Positions 1 through 9,952 of a stretch of DNA of 64,000 nucleotides are shown one piece after another. The first letter of the stretch is position 1. Every line of letters starts with the position of its first letter. Location of the stretch: the NCBI RefSeq assembly GCF_900112765.1, contig NZ_FOMZ01000001.1, positions 538,740-602,739 of the forward strand. Reading direction: 5' to 3'. Origin of the DNA: Actinopolyspora alba (GTDB lineage: Bacteria > Actinomycetota > Actinomycetes > Mycobacteriales > Pseudonocardiaceae). Position numbers and translations under genes: made by a program. The notes beneath the pieces are model-generated. The model saw only the letters and a program-made list of their open reading frames with translations. It did no database searches and was not told where the DNA came from.

Positions 1-800
1 GCACGGGAAGCGGCCGCGGCCGAAGCGGCACGGTCGCTGTAGAGAACCTGCGTGACGCCCCACAACGCGTCTCCCGGCGCGGCGTCACGAGCGGCGAGGC
101 CGACTCCGGTGAAGCCGATCATCAGCACAGCAGCGGCACTGGCCACTGGCACCAGGTGACGCAGCCTGGGAACGCGGGAACGGCGCCTGGGCCTGCCCGC
201 CGCCACAGCGGCGGCGGCGCGATCGACGTCGACGAGTTCCCCTATCGGTGTCGCGTCGACGTCCCGCCGCCAAGCGAGCAACAGATCCTCGACGTCGGTC
301 TCGGCATCGGCGGAGCCGCTGTGACCTCCCGACTGGCCGAGCATGTCCAGCAACTCGTCGTCGGCCCGCAGGCGCGCGAGGTCGACGGGCTCCGCGTCCT
401 CCTCGGCACCGGTCCCGGTGAGCTCGTCCGCCAGGGCGAGATCCTCCTCGGAGGCCAGTTCCCCCTCGGACAACAACATGTCTTCGGAGAGCAGCGTGTC
501 GTCCGGAAACGTGACGTCGTCGGACTCCGGGGCGGAGCGTTGCCCGCCCCGCGGGAACTCCACGATCTCGGCATCGGTGTCGTCGGCCTCGACGGAATGT
601 TCCGGCTCATCCGGCACGCCGACATCGTGATCATCCGAGGGGTGTTCGTCGGATCGGGACTCGACACTCGTTCCGGAATCGTCACCGGACGAATCGGGTC
701 CGGACTCGGTCTTCTCTTCGGCACTGAACCGGTCGTCCTGCCGGCCGGGCTCGACGGAGTCACGCCCGTCGTCACTTCCGGAGCCTCTTCGTTCCGCCAA
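1..800 (-). CDS. rsdA: Anti-sigma-D factor RsdA, C-terminus cut by window edge
   Basis: Membrane-anchored anti-sigma factor predicted to hold SigD inactive at the membrane. I read this frame directly from a TTG at 800, which immediately follows the sigD stop in the same frame; GAGGAGGTGG inside the sigD end is its ribosome site, so the two are translationally coupled. About 266 codons are visible. A very acidic N-terminal linker (roughly residues 1-125) is followed by the RsdA sigma-binding stretch (LRADDELLDMLG) and a second conserved block (LLLAWRRDVDATPIGELVD). A basic patch PRRRSR and one membrane segment (HLVPVASAAAVLMIGFTGVG) come next. The extracytoplasmic part is cut at base 1. The adjacent sigD makes the assignment firm; only the exact start is debatable. 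Confidence 0.88.
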   Translation of the reverse strand, partial: MAERRGSGSDDGRDSVEPGRQDDRFSAEEKTESGPDSSGDDSGTSVESRSDEHPSDDHDVGVPDEPEHSVEADDTDAEIVEFPRGGQRSAPESDDVTFPDDTLLSEDMLLSEGELASEEDLALADELTGTGAEEDAEPVDLARLRADDELLDMLGQSGGHSGSADAETDVEDLLLAWRRDVDATPIGELVDVDRAAAAVAAGRPRRRSRVPRLRHLVPVASAAAVLMIGFTGVGLAARDAAPGDALWGVTQVLYSDRAASAAAASR

Positions 801-1373
801 TCAGACCACCTCCTCCGCGGACAGCGTCTTTCGCAGCCGGGCGAGCGCGCGGTGCTGCGCCACACGCACCGCTCCCGGCGTCGAACCGACCGCTTCGGCG
901 GTTTCCTCCGCGGACAACCCGACGACCACCCGAAGCAGCAGGATCTCCCGCTGCTTGGCGGGCAGCACGCGCAGCAACTGCGCCATCCTGCCCGAAAGCT
1001 CACCCTGTATGGCCCGCTGCTCGGGTCCGGCCTGGTCTTCCGGGGCCTCCGGAGGATCCGCGACCGGTTCGGACCGATTGCGAGCCGATGCACGGTGCGC
1101 ATCGGCCACCTTGTGCGCGGCGATGCCGTACACGAACGCCAGGAAAGGCCGTCCCTGGTCCCGGTAAGTGGGTAACGCCGTCAGCACAGCGAGACACACC
1201 TCCTGGGCGACATCGTCCGCCGAAGCGAACGTACGTTCGTTTCGACCAACCCTGGCGCGGCAGTACCGCACCACCAAAGGACGGATTTCGGCCAGTAAGC
1301 GCTCGATCGACTGGCGGTCGCCGTCGATGGAGGCGCTGACAAGAGCGTCCAGCCCGTCCCCCACGTTGCTCAT
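801..1373 (-). CDS. sigD: RNA polymerase sigma factor SigD (ECF/ShbA type)
   Basis: Extracytoplasmic-function sigma factor of 190 residues. Region 2 lies around residues 25-95 (DDVAQEVCLAVLTALPTYRDQGRPFLAFVYGIAAHKVADAHR, quoted in part). A hydrophilic linker follows, then region 4 with a helix-turn-helix around residues 135-185 (LPAKQREILLLR, LSAEETAEAVG, GAVRVAQHRALARLR). Length and motifs match mycobacterial SigD and the streptomycete ShbA sigma factor, which drives the principal sigma gene in streptomycetes. The ATG at 1373 is the first plausible start. It forms an operon with rsdA directly downstream. The conserved neighbourhood (response regulator, whiB, groESL) supports orthology. Its target promoters cannot be judged from this window. 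Confidence 0.92.
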   Translation of the reverse strand: MSNVGDGLDALVSASIDGDRQSIERLLAEIRPLVVRYCRARVGRNERTFASADDVAQEVCLAVLTALPTYRDQGRPFLAFVYGIAAHKVADAHRASARNRSEPVADPPEAPEDQAGPEQRAIQGELSGRMAQLLRVLPAKQREILLLRVVVGLSAEETAEAVGSTPGAVRVAQHRALARLRKTLSAEEVV

Positions 1374-2082
1374 CGCAGACGCCAGCCTCGGTGTTACGCG
1401 TTGACTTGAATCGAAGTTGCCCGGACACGCGCCAAGCGCGCTGATCCCGTGGTCACACTACCGTTTCGGTGTAGCGCTCCGTACACCGAGTGGACCGGAT
1501 GAGCAGCGAGTCACGACGGCGAAGCGAGCCCGGCGAACCGAGCCCGACATGGGCACGACCCGGCACCACGGGAGCAACATCGAACAGTTTTTCCTGGTCA
1601 ACTGGCATATCACCACGGCGGAACCGTAGGGGTGGGCCCCGGAACGGCACTGTGGAACACCCCAGCGGGACGCTTCGTCGTGAAACGTCCCGGCCAAGTC
1701 ACACCCCGAACGGGAGACCGTGATATCGGACACGGCTACCGCGACCGACGCGACGGCGGCCTCCGGATGCCACGCACCGGCGTAGGGATGACCGGGAACG
1801 GGCGACGAGACATCGCTCGCCGACCACGGCGGCCGAGGCGGTTCGCATCACCGCCTCAGTCGACCACGACCGGTGACCCGGCCGGACTCCGACGCAGCCG
1901 AACGAACTCCTCCGACGTGACCGCACGACCGTCTCGAGGACCGGCTCGGCGAGTTCGGGCACCCCTCGAACGGGGTGACGAGAACCGCGCCGAACGGACC
2001 CGTAGCGAGCACGGTTCACCGACGGAACACCGAAGTCTTCTGGAGGCGGTCGAGCGCTCGGAAGTACCGATCGGATGCCGCT
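1374..2082. other. Intergenic region, no gene supported
   Basis: About 700 bases between the sigD start and the 3' end of the response regulator gene. Open frames here are short, arginine-rich shadows in several frames without ribosome sites or recognisable domains. The piece next to 1374 should hold the sigD promoter, but I see no convincing -35/-10 pair. In mycobacteria a small hypothetical gene sits at this point of the same gene order; I found no counterpart. Confidence 0.5.
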
Positions 2083-2679
2083 TCAAGCGACGAGGCCGCG
2101 TCGGAAACCGTGGGCGACCGCCTGCGCGCGGTCCCGGACTCCGAGCTTGCGGAACAGCCGCCGCGCGTGGGTCTTGACCGTGTCCTCGGAGAGGTAGAGC
2201 TCACGGCCGATCTGACCGTTGCTCTTGCCCTGCGCCATGCCGCGCAGCACTTGGAGTTCGCGATCGGTGAGCTGCACACCTGGATCGGACGGTTGCCGAG
2301 GGGCGGGAACCGAAGTACTCGCCAGGGTGTGCGCCAACGCGGCCACGAGTTCCGGCCTGGAGGCATCCCAACGGAGGTAACCACGTGCGCCACCCGCGAT
2401 GGCGGCCGCGATACTTCCGGCGTCGTCCGGTGCGCCGAAGACGATCACGTTGGCCTGCGGATGCGCGGAGACCAACCTGCGAGTGGCCTCAACACCGTTG
2501 GGCACCGCACGCTGGGTACCCACCAGAACAACGTCGACCGCCTGCCGGGCGAATCGGGAGAGCAGCTCGTCACCGTGTGCTACACAGTCGATTCGGCTCA
2601 CACCCGGTACAGCCGACATCACACGGGTGAGCCCCTCCCGGACGCTCCGCCGGTCATCACAAATCAAGACCGTCGTCAC
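2083..2679 (-). CDS. LuxR/NarL-type response regulator, atypical receiver (BldM-like)
   Basis: DNA-binding response regulator of 198 residues from a GTG at 2679, preceded by GGAAGGGAG; longer in-frame extensions lack a ribosome site. The receiver domain (about 1-120) keeps the acidic pair (ICDD, residues 6-9), but where the phosphorylated Asp should sit it reads VVLVGTQRAVP, so no acceptor Asp is present. The C-terminal LuxR helix-turn-helix (about 135-198) is fully conserved: LTDRELQVLRGMAQGKSN, then YLSEDTVKTHARRLFRKLGV. Its place next to sigD and whiB equals that of bldM beside shbA and whiD in streptomycetes, so an orthologous developmental role is inferred, probably phosphorylation-independent. 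No sensor kinase gene is nearby. Family assignment is certain; the bldM equivalence is only likely. Confidence 0.85.
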   Translation of the reverse strand: MTTVLICDDRRSVREGLTRVMSAVPGVSRIDCVAHGDELLSRFARQAVDVVLVGTQRAVPNGVEATRRLVSAHPQANVIVFGAPDDAGSIAAAIAGGARGYLRWDASRPELVAALAHTLASTSVPAPRQPSDPGVQLTDRELQVLRGMAQGKSNGQIGRELYLSEDTVKTHARRLFRKLGVRDRAQAVAHGFRRGLVA

Positions 2680-2970
2680 GGGAACTCCCTTCCTACAGGC
2701 GAGTGAACGTTCCACCTCCTTCATCGGAAACATTCGGACAGAGCTTGACCCGCGCGTCGCGCCGATCAACCACTTTCGAGTGATAAACACGCCGGGTACG
2801 TCTCACCGGAACGGAGCATTCAAACCGTAAGAGTTTCACCCGTTCCGGGGTATATTCCGCGACGCGCCCACTACCTGCGATATTCACTCGAACGTACTCA
2901 ACAAAAAGTCCCATTTGGACAGTCGAGACCGCGTGGCCGCAACACGAGGATCATTACGTGATCTATGTCA

Positions 2971-4239
2971 CTATTGACTCTCCCCGAAGTCCCGCACCAG
3001 TTCGTCGAGCCGTCGCAACGCCCCCTCCCAGGAACCGAGGTGCTCCACCTGTTCGGGCAACGCCTCGGGCGACCAACCGCCACCCGCCACGAAGACGCGA
3101 ACCCGCTGGCGCGGTTTGGGCAGCCCCGTGACCAGCCGGGGATCGGCGAAAGCCGAGTACTCGGACCAGACGAGCACCGCGGCGGGCGCCGTCCGCCGAA
3201 TGGCGACCTCCAGCCCCTCCCTGGGCAGTGCGGCGGCGAACAGTCGGTGTCCGATACCCGCACGGGCCAACGCGGCCGCGAGCGCCAACAGCTCCACGGA
3301 CTGCTGCTCACCGACCGCCGGCGCGAGCAGCACCGGACGCGGAGTCTGCGGCTCGGGGGCATCGGCGATCACCGAACGCAACGCGGTGACCGCCGAGTCC
3401 TCCAGCAACTTCGGCATCTCCGAACCACTGCCGGTGCGCTCACGCAGTTCGGAGAGAGCACCCAGCACCGGCCACAGCACCTCGCACAGCGTCGCTCGGA
3501 CCCCGTCCTGCTCCGCGCTGCGGCGCAGGATGCGCTGCGCGGCGAACGCGTCCAGCGCCAGCACGGCCCGACCGAGCCCGCGGGCGTTCGGGCTCGCCCC
3601 GCCGAGCCGCAGTCCCCGCCCACCGGTGTTGGCCGTGTCGATCCGCTCGGCGTTCGGCGCCCCGTCGTCGCCGAGCACACCGCTCAGCAGCACCGAGCCG
3701 TCCTCGTTCACCTCGGCCACGGCACGTGACTCGGACTCCGGCCTCGAGTCGTCACGGGAGGAATCGGCCACCGGGAACCGGGCCTCGCCGCCGGCGCCCA
3801 TCGCCGCCGTGGCACCACCGTGCCGCACGGCGGACGCGTGCGCGTAGCGGGCCGCCTCCGCGGGGGAAGCCCCCCGGAGCAGGGCGTGCTGCATCAGCTC
3901 CAGCCGGGCGATGTCCTCCGGCCCGTAACGACGGTGCCGTCCGGAGGAGTGCTCGGTGGGCCCGAGCCCGTACCGACGATCCCAGGTCCGCAACGTAGCG
4001 GGAGCGATTCCCAGCCTGCGCGCGACGGCCGCGACCGACAACTTCGGGGTGACGGGAACATCGAGCGTCTCCCCCTCGTCGGACTCGCACTCGTCACCCG
4101 CTGAGCCGTTCGCGGTGGCGGACAGAGCTCCACATCCGGCCGATTCGGCGTTCACAGCCGACCACCTCGTCACCTCGACCACATCATCATCGGACATGTT
4201 CGTGGTAGCGCACGTGTCGAGGCAACCCGGCATGGTCAT
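2971..4239 (-). CDS. MerR-family regulator with C-terminal B12-binding-like domain
   Basis: Transcription factor of about 422 residues. I place the start at ATG 4239, eight bases after GGAGTG; an in-frame TTG at 4278 has no leader. After a disordered acidic N-terminus comes a MerR winged helix (LSVAAVARRLGIAPATLRTWDRRYG, cited in part) with the typical RRYGPEDIARLELMQ wing. A linker is followed by a helical cobalamin-cap-like module and a Rossmann-like B12 domain near the C-terminus (PVLLAPAVGEQQSVELLALAAAL). CarH/LitR light sensors bind B12 through a DxHxxG His; the matching position reads GEQQSVE, so the His is missing and B12 binding is doubtful. It is divergent from whiB across about 140 bases. 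Its ligand and targets are unknown. Confidence 0.82.
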   Translation of the reverse strand: MTMPGCLDTCATTNMSDDDVVEVTRWSAVNAESAGCGALSATANGSAGDECESDEGETLDVPVTPKLSVAAVARRLGIAPATLRTWDRRYGLGPTEHSSGRHRRYGPEDIARLELMQHALLRGASPAEAARYAHASAVRHGGATAAMGAGGEARFPVADSSRDDSRPESESRAVAEVNEDGSVLLSGVLGDDGAPNAERIDTANTGGRGLRLGGASPNARGLGRAVLALDAFAAQRILRRSAEQDGVRATLCEVLWPVLGALSELRERTGSGSEMPKLLEDSAVTALRSVIADAPEPQTPRPVLLAPAVGEQQSVELLALAAALARAGIGHRLFAAALPREGLEVAIRRTAPAAVLVWSEYSAFADPRLVTGLPKPRQRVRVFVAGGGWSPEALPEQVEHLGSWEGALRRLDELVRDFGESQ

Positions 4240-4283
4240 CGCAATGTCACTCCAACGTGAACCACCTTTACCAGCCAAAAGGG

Positions 4284-4312
4284 TTGAACAAGCTTTGACT
4301 CGGTTTTACTGT
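4284..4312 (+). promoter_or_regulatory. Candidate whiB promoter
   Basis: TTGAAC (4284-4289), a 17-base spacer and TACTGT (4307-4312) lie in the divergent gap between the MerR gene and whiB, about 70 bases before the whiB start. The fit to a housekeeping actinobacterial promoter is moderate. Confidence 0.4.
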
Positions 4313-4382
4313 GATCCGTGCGAGGCTGCGGTAACACACCGTGGCAGGGAGGGGACCCACCGAATTGGAGGTGGTCGTCGCA

Positions 4383-4685
4383 ATGGCGGACACACGACGT
4401 CTTCCCGGGCCGAACGCCGATATCTGGGATTGGCAGATACAGGGCCTGTGCCGGGGGATGGACAGCGCGTACTTCTTTCACCCGGACGGAGAACGTGGCC
4501 CGGCCAGAGCCAGGCGGGAGGCCAAGGCCAAGGAAGTGTGCCACCGCTGTCCGGTTCTGGAGCAGTGCCGGAAACACGCACTGACCGTGCAGGAGCCCTA
4601 CGGCATCTGGGGCGGGCTCTCGGAGTCGGAGCGTGAGGTAATGATCAAGAACAGTCGAAAGACGGACGAACCGCTGGCGGTGTGA
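4383..4685 (+). CDS. whiB3: WhiB-family iron-sulfur regulator (WhiB3/WhiD position)
   Basis: Wbl-family transcription factor of 100 residues from ATG 4383, preceded by GGAGG (an in-frame upstream ATG has no leader). Four cysteines that bind a [4Fe-4S] cluster are at 23, 53, 56 and 62 (C...CxxCxxxxxC). The GIWGG turn and a basic C-terminal tail (SESEREVMIKNSRK) complete the family pattern. Wbl proteins act by binding the C-terminal part of the principal sigma factor and respond to O2/NO through the cluster. The location beside groEL1 and the sigD-response regulator pair matches whiB3 in mycobacteria and whiD in streptomycetes, hence the symbol, which rests on synteny. Transcription is divergent from the MerR regulator, a possible regulatory partner. 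Confidence 0.88.
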   Translation: MADTRRLPGPNADIWDWQIQGLCRGMDSAYFFHPDGERGPARARREAKAKEVCHRCPVLEQCRKHALTVQEPYGIWGGLSESEREVMIKNSRKTDEPLAV

Positions 4686-5158
4686 CGCACCGGCGGGGAA
4701 CTCCCGGAAAGCGGTACACCGGGAAACGATTCGAACGAACCGACAGGTCCCGGGAGGAGCGGGGAAGGACATCACGATACCGGCCGGGCACCCGACTCCG
4801 AGGGCCACGAGTGACCGACCTCGGAACCCACGACAGAACTCGCGCTCGTGCGGACGGAGGACCCGGGCACCACGTGGATCGGCCGCCCCGAGGTGTTGGG
4901 CGGCCCAACGCGATGTCGGGCTGCCCCGAACGGCGAGGTGGAGCGGTCGTATCGCACGGCGACCGCACACCGATGCCGTACTCGGCCGACGAACCGGGTA
5001 CGGAGCGGGGCTCCGGTTCGCACGGGACCGGAACCGGAGCACAGCGGCATCGGCTCGTCCGATGCCGTCGAGCCCGTGTCGCGGCGAGTGGGGAGACCGC
5101 CGACGTGTCGGAGTCAACGGGGGGAACACGGCGACGGCTCGCGGGGTCGCGACACGAA
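4686..5158. other. Intergenic region between convergent whiB and groEL1
   Basis: About 470 bases with no frame I can support; the open frames are low-complexity Arg/Gly/Thr shadows. It lies downstream of both flanking genes, so no promoter is expected apart from the terminator described next. Confidence 0.5.
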
Positions 5159-5190
5159 ATCGGGGCGGCACCGTCCGGTGCCGCCCCGAT
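5159..5190 (-). terminator. groEL1 terminator hairpin
   Basis: Perfect 14-bp inverted repeat (5159-5172 with 5177-5190, arms beginning ATCGGGGCGGCACC) around a four-base loop, about 48 bases beyond the groEL1 stop. The T tract is weak (ATTTCG), as is usual in actinobacteria. It may also stop whiB transcripts arriving from the other side. Confidence 0.75.
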
Positions 5191-5237
5191 TCCAACGGCG
5201 GTGGCCTCACCCACCGGCGAGGCCGTGCCGGTGAGCG

Positions 5238-6848
<1,611 letters not shown>

Positions 6849-6973
6849 TCAACAGCCCTTCAGCGTGCGTGCCGGGATGTCTTTGTTCGCCGAACGGGCG
6901 CGCAGTCGTGTACGAGCGCGCGGCCGTTCCCGCGGCCGCCTGCCTGCGTTCGGCGAGACAGCGCTCGCAGGCG

Positions 6974-7014
6974 AACCGCCCCGGAAGTCCGCGTCGGGGA
7001 CCGCCGGGGCGGTT
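6974..7014 (-). terminator. Hairpin in the groES-groEL1 gap
   Basis: Nine-bp inverted repeat AACCGCCCC (6974-6982) and GGGGCGGTT (7006-7014) with a 23-base loop, between groES and groEL1. It could be a partial terminator or an mRNA processing/stability structure that sets the groES:groEL ratio; sequence alone cannot decide. Confidence 0.4.
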
Positions 7015-7085
7015 TATCGCCCACGGGGACGTTCTTGTCCCCAGTCGGTTGACGAGATTCACTCGCCAGCGGGACGAGTCAGTCG

Positions 7086-7376
7086 TCAGTTGACGACGGC
7101 CAGCACGTCGCGGGCGGAGAGCACCAGGTACTCCTCGCCGTTGTACTTGACCTCGGTCCCGCCGTACTTGGAGTAGATGACGACGTCGCCTTCGTTGACG
7201 TCGAGCGGGATGCGGTTGCCCTTGTCGTCCACACGACCGGGACCGACAGCGAGGACCTTGCCCTCCTGCGGCTTTTCCTTTGCCGTGTCCGGGATCACGA
7301 TGCCGGACGCCGTCGTCGTCTCGGCCTCACTTGCCTGGACAACAAGCTTGTCCTCAAGCGGCTTGATGCTCGCCAC
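7086..7376 (-). CDS. groES: Co-chaperonin GroES (Cpn10)
   Basis: 10-kDa heptameric lid of the GroEL chamber, 96 residues. The start is GTG 7376 ([13 protein letters not shown]) behind GGCGGAGGT; an upstream extension of the frame has no family similarity. The mobile loop ([19 protein letters not shown], GroEL-contacting IVIP) and the roof and core strands ([27 protein letters not shown]) are all present, ending in ARDVLAVVN. First gene of the groES-groEL1 operon, controlled through the CIRCE element just upstream. Confidence 0.97.
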   Translation of the reverse strand: MASIKPLEDKLVVQASEAETTTASGIVIPDTAKEKPQEGKVLAVGPGRVDDKGNRIPLDVNEGDVVIYSKYGGTEVKYNGEEYLVLSARDVLAVVN

Positions 7377-7480
7377 GGTGTGACCTCCGCCTTCTGGGGT
7401 CTTCGAAGCGTTGGCTGGATTCCTGACGGCTCCGTGACTCCCCGCCGTCGCGGGTGCCGGGGCGCTCCGGCGCCGTTCGT

Positions 7481-7514
7481 CTAGCACTCTACCGGGACGA
7501 GTGCCAACCTTCAA
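7481..7514 (-). promoter_or_regulatory. CIRCE operator overlapping the groES promoter
   Basis: CTAGCACTC (7481-7489), nine bases, GAGTGCCAA (7499-7507): a near-consensus CIRCE, the HrcA repressor site. On the minus strand a -35 TTGAAG (7509-7514) and a -10 TAGAGT (7486-7491) are 17 bases apart, so bound HrcA would cover the promoter. This predicts heat induction through HrcA release. Confidence 0.9.
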
Positions 7515-7693
7515 CACGACCCTGCCGAAAACCCCGCATCCTCCGCTCGACACACCCCGAACGAGCGTCTCACCCGGATACCGGTCGACATCGACTCACG
7601 CGCCGTTCAGGCTTTGCTGGCGAAATATACGAATAAAGCTCACTTTTGTGCGGCACGCTCTCCCGGCACGAAGCCGTTCGACGAGAGGACCAC

Positions 7694-9271
7694 ATGAACT
7701 CACCGGCCGGACCCCCGAACTGGAATCGTCGGAAACTGCTGCTCGCGTCGGCCACCGCGGCCACGACGCTGGGGCTGGGAAGCGGTGCGGCAACGGCCCG
7801 CACGAGCGCTGCCCGGAACCGCGGCGACCCCTTCACCCTCGGCATCGCCTCCGGGGACCCCGACCCGCAGGGCTTCGTGCTGTGGACCCGACTCGCCCAC
7901 GACCCCCTCGCCGACGACGGACGCGGCGGGATGCCCGACCGGACGATCGATGTGGACTGGGAGCTCGCCGAGGACGAACGATTTCACCGCATCGTGCGAC
8001 GCGGTACCGCGCGTGCCATGCCGGAGTGGGGACACTCGGTCCACGTGGAACTCGACGGACTGCGCCCGGGGCGGGAGTACTTCTACCGGTTCCGCACCGG
8101 CGGACACCTGACTCCCACCGGCCGCACCCGCACCGCACCGGCCGCCGGTTCGCTGAGCCGACCGCTGACCGTGTGCACCGCCTCCTGCGCCGCTTGGGAA
8201 CACGGCTACTTCACCGCCTACCGCAGGATCGCCGAGGACGAACCGGACCTGGTGCTGCACCTGGGAGACTACATCTACGAGCTGGGACACCTGCAGTATC
8301 CGCTGCTCTCCGGAATAGCCCGCTCGGTCACCGGATTCCAGGCCGACAACCTGGCCGAGTACCGCAGGCGCTACGCCGAGTACAAGACCGATCCGGACCT
8401 GCGACTGGCGCACCGGACGGCGCCGTGGGTGGTGATCTGGGACGACCACGAACTGGACAACAACTGGGCGGGCGACGACCCGGAACTGCCCCAACCGGAT
8501 TTCGACCGACGTCGGGCCGAGTCCTTCCGGGCCTACTACGAGAACATGCCGCTGCGCGCGAGCAACCGCCCCCAGGGCACGGACATGCGGCTCTACCGGC
8601 GCATCCGGTGGGGCGGCCTCGCCAACTTCCACATGCTCGACACCAGGCAGTACCGCGACGACCAGGCGTGCGGCGGACTGGTCGGACCCTGCGGCACCGA
8701 GTCCGATCCGGAACGCAGCATCACCGGTGAGCGGCAGGAGAAGTGGCTGCTCGACGGACTGCGCGACTCCCGAGCCAGGTGGGACCTGCTGGGACAGCAG
8801 GTGATGTTCGCCCACCACGACACGCTGGACGGCCCGCTGACCATGACCAATATGGACACCTGGGACGGCTACACCGCCTCACGCCGTCGGATCACCGAGG
8901 GCTGGCTGGCGGCAGGCGTGCGCAATCCGGTGGTACTGACCGGCGACATCCACGAGCACTACGCGGCCGACCTGAAGCGCGACTACTCGGATCCCGATTC
9001 GCCGGTGGTCGGTTCGGAACTGGTCACCACCTCGGTCGCCTCGGGCGGCGACGCCGAGGACGACGAGTTCACCGGTGATCCGGACAACCCGCACATCCGG
9101 TTCCACAGCGGGATGCGCGGTTACCTGCGCACCAGGATCGACGCCGAACGGCTGCGGGCGGACTTCCGGGTGCTGCCCTACGTCTCGCGACGCGGCGCCG
9201 ATGCCTCGACCAAGGCGTCCTTCGAGATAACCGACGGTGTGGCCGGACCACGCGAGATCACACCGAGTTGA
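7694..9271 (+). CDS. phoD: PhoD-type alkaline phosphatase/phosphodiesterase 1, Tat-exported
   Basis: Secreted Fe/Ca-dependent phosphatase of 525 residues. The start is ATG 7694 after GAGAGGA. A Tat signal is clear: NRRKLLLAS followed by a hydrophobic stretch to about residue 37. The N-terminal beta domain is short (GIASGDPDPQGFVLWTRL). The metallophosphatase core follows, with HLGDYIYE, WDDHELDNNW, NFHMLDTRQYR and GDIHEHY as the metal- and phosphate-binding motifs. PhoD enzymes release phosphate from mono- and diesters outside the cell, including teichoic acids. A second close paralogue lies 680 bases downstream on the same strand. I see no clear repeated PHO box upstream, so phosphate control is only inferred from the family. 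Confidence 0.93.
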   Translation: MNSPAGPPNWNRRKLLLASATAATTLGLGSGAATARTSAARNRGDPFTLGIASGDPDPQGFVLWTRLAHDPLADDGRGGMPDRTIDVDWELAEDERFHRIVRRGTARAMPEWGHSVHVELDGLRPGREYFYRFRTGGHLTPTGRTRTAPAAGSLSRPLTVCTASCAAWEHGYFTAYRRIAEDEPDLVLHLGDYIYELGHLQYPLLSGIARSVTGFQADNLAEYRRRYAEYKTDPDLRLAHRTAPWVVIWDDHELDNNWAGDDPELPQPDFDRRRAESFRAYYENMPLRASNRPQGTDMRLYRRIRWGGLANFHMLDTRQYRDDQACGGLVGPCGTESDPERSITGERQEKWLLDGLRDSRARWDLLGQQVMFAHHDTLDGPLTMTNMDTWDGYTASRRRITEGWLAAGVRNPVVLTGDIHEHYAADLKRDYSDPDSPVVGSELVTTSVASGGDAEDDEFTGDPDNPHIRFHSGMRGYLRTRIDAERLRADFRVLPYVSRRGADASTKASFEITDGVAGPREITPS

Positions 9272-9952
9272 GCGAGATCCGCTGTCGGGGTGGCGCCGCA
9301 CGGAGCGTGGCTCGATCGACTGTACACATAGTAGGCATCCGGTCACCCGCCCGGCGGTTGCGAGGTACGAAGTGGATCCCGGTCAACCAGATCGACATGA
9401 GAGAGATGCCATCGAAGGGGTGGGTGCGTACACCGTGATCGACTGTGTGCTCTAGGTTGCCGGGTATGCCAGCACCGAGCAGGCCGACGAACCAGCCCTG
9501 GAAACGTCGTCCCCGCCCGTCCCGGCCACCCGGACCACTCGCCCCACCCCGACGCCCCACGAACCGACGTAACTGAAGCGATTTCCCGGCCGCTCCGCGA
9601 CCGGGCAACACTTCGGCGATTCCCACCGAAGAGCACGGGCGACAGTTCCCCGAAAAAGCTTCCTCGAAAGATTTCACGCTCCACAGCGGAGTTCCGGAGC
9701 GAAAACCCGCGCCCGACTCCCTCGGCCCGGGCGGCGAGTTCCACGCCCGGCCGACCGGATTCCCCGTTCCACCCCGAGCGGCCACAGCGCTCCCATCCGA
9801 CGAGAACCCGGTTGAAGTGCGAAGAACCGGAGTGTAGGGATCTCGTGGCCGAGAGTTCACCCGATTCCAACCGAACGCGGGTGGCTCGGACGACGATCAC
9901 GGGCGATGGTGGTTCCCCGGATAGTCCTCGAACAACTGTCTGGAGGAGCGGG
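9272..9952. other. Gap between the two phoD genes
   Basis: About 680 bases. An open frame on the minus strand (9258-9860) is glycine/arginine-rich, has no ribosome site and overlaps the phoD end; I treat it as a shadow. A single GTTCACC (9856-9862) resembles a PHO-box half but is not repeated at 11-base spacing. No terminator of the first gene is obvious. Confidence 0.45.

Noticed and set aside
156..1175. Long plus-strand open frame opposite rsdA/sigD
   Set aside because: It is the complement of two well-supported genes, has no domain and is rich in Arg/Gly as expected for a high-GC shadow.
9258..9860. 200-codon minus-strand frame between the phoD genes
   Set aside because: No ribosome site, no recognisable fold, overlaps the first phoD end; gap composition explains it.
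9856..9862. GTTCACC as a PHO box before the second phoD
   Set aside because: Single half-site; functional PHO boxes need at least two direct repeats at 11-base spacing.
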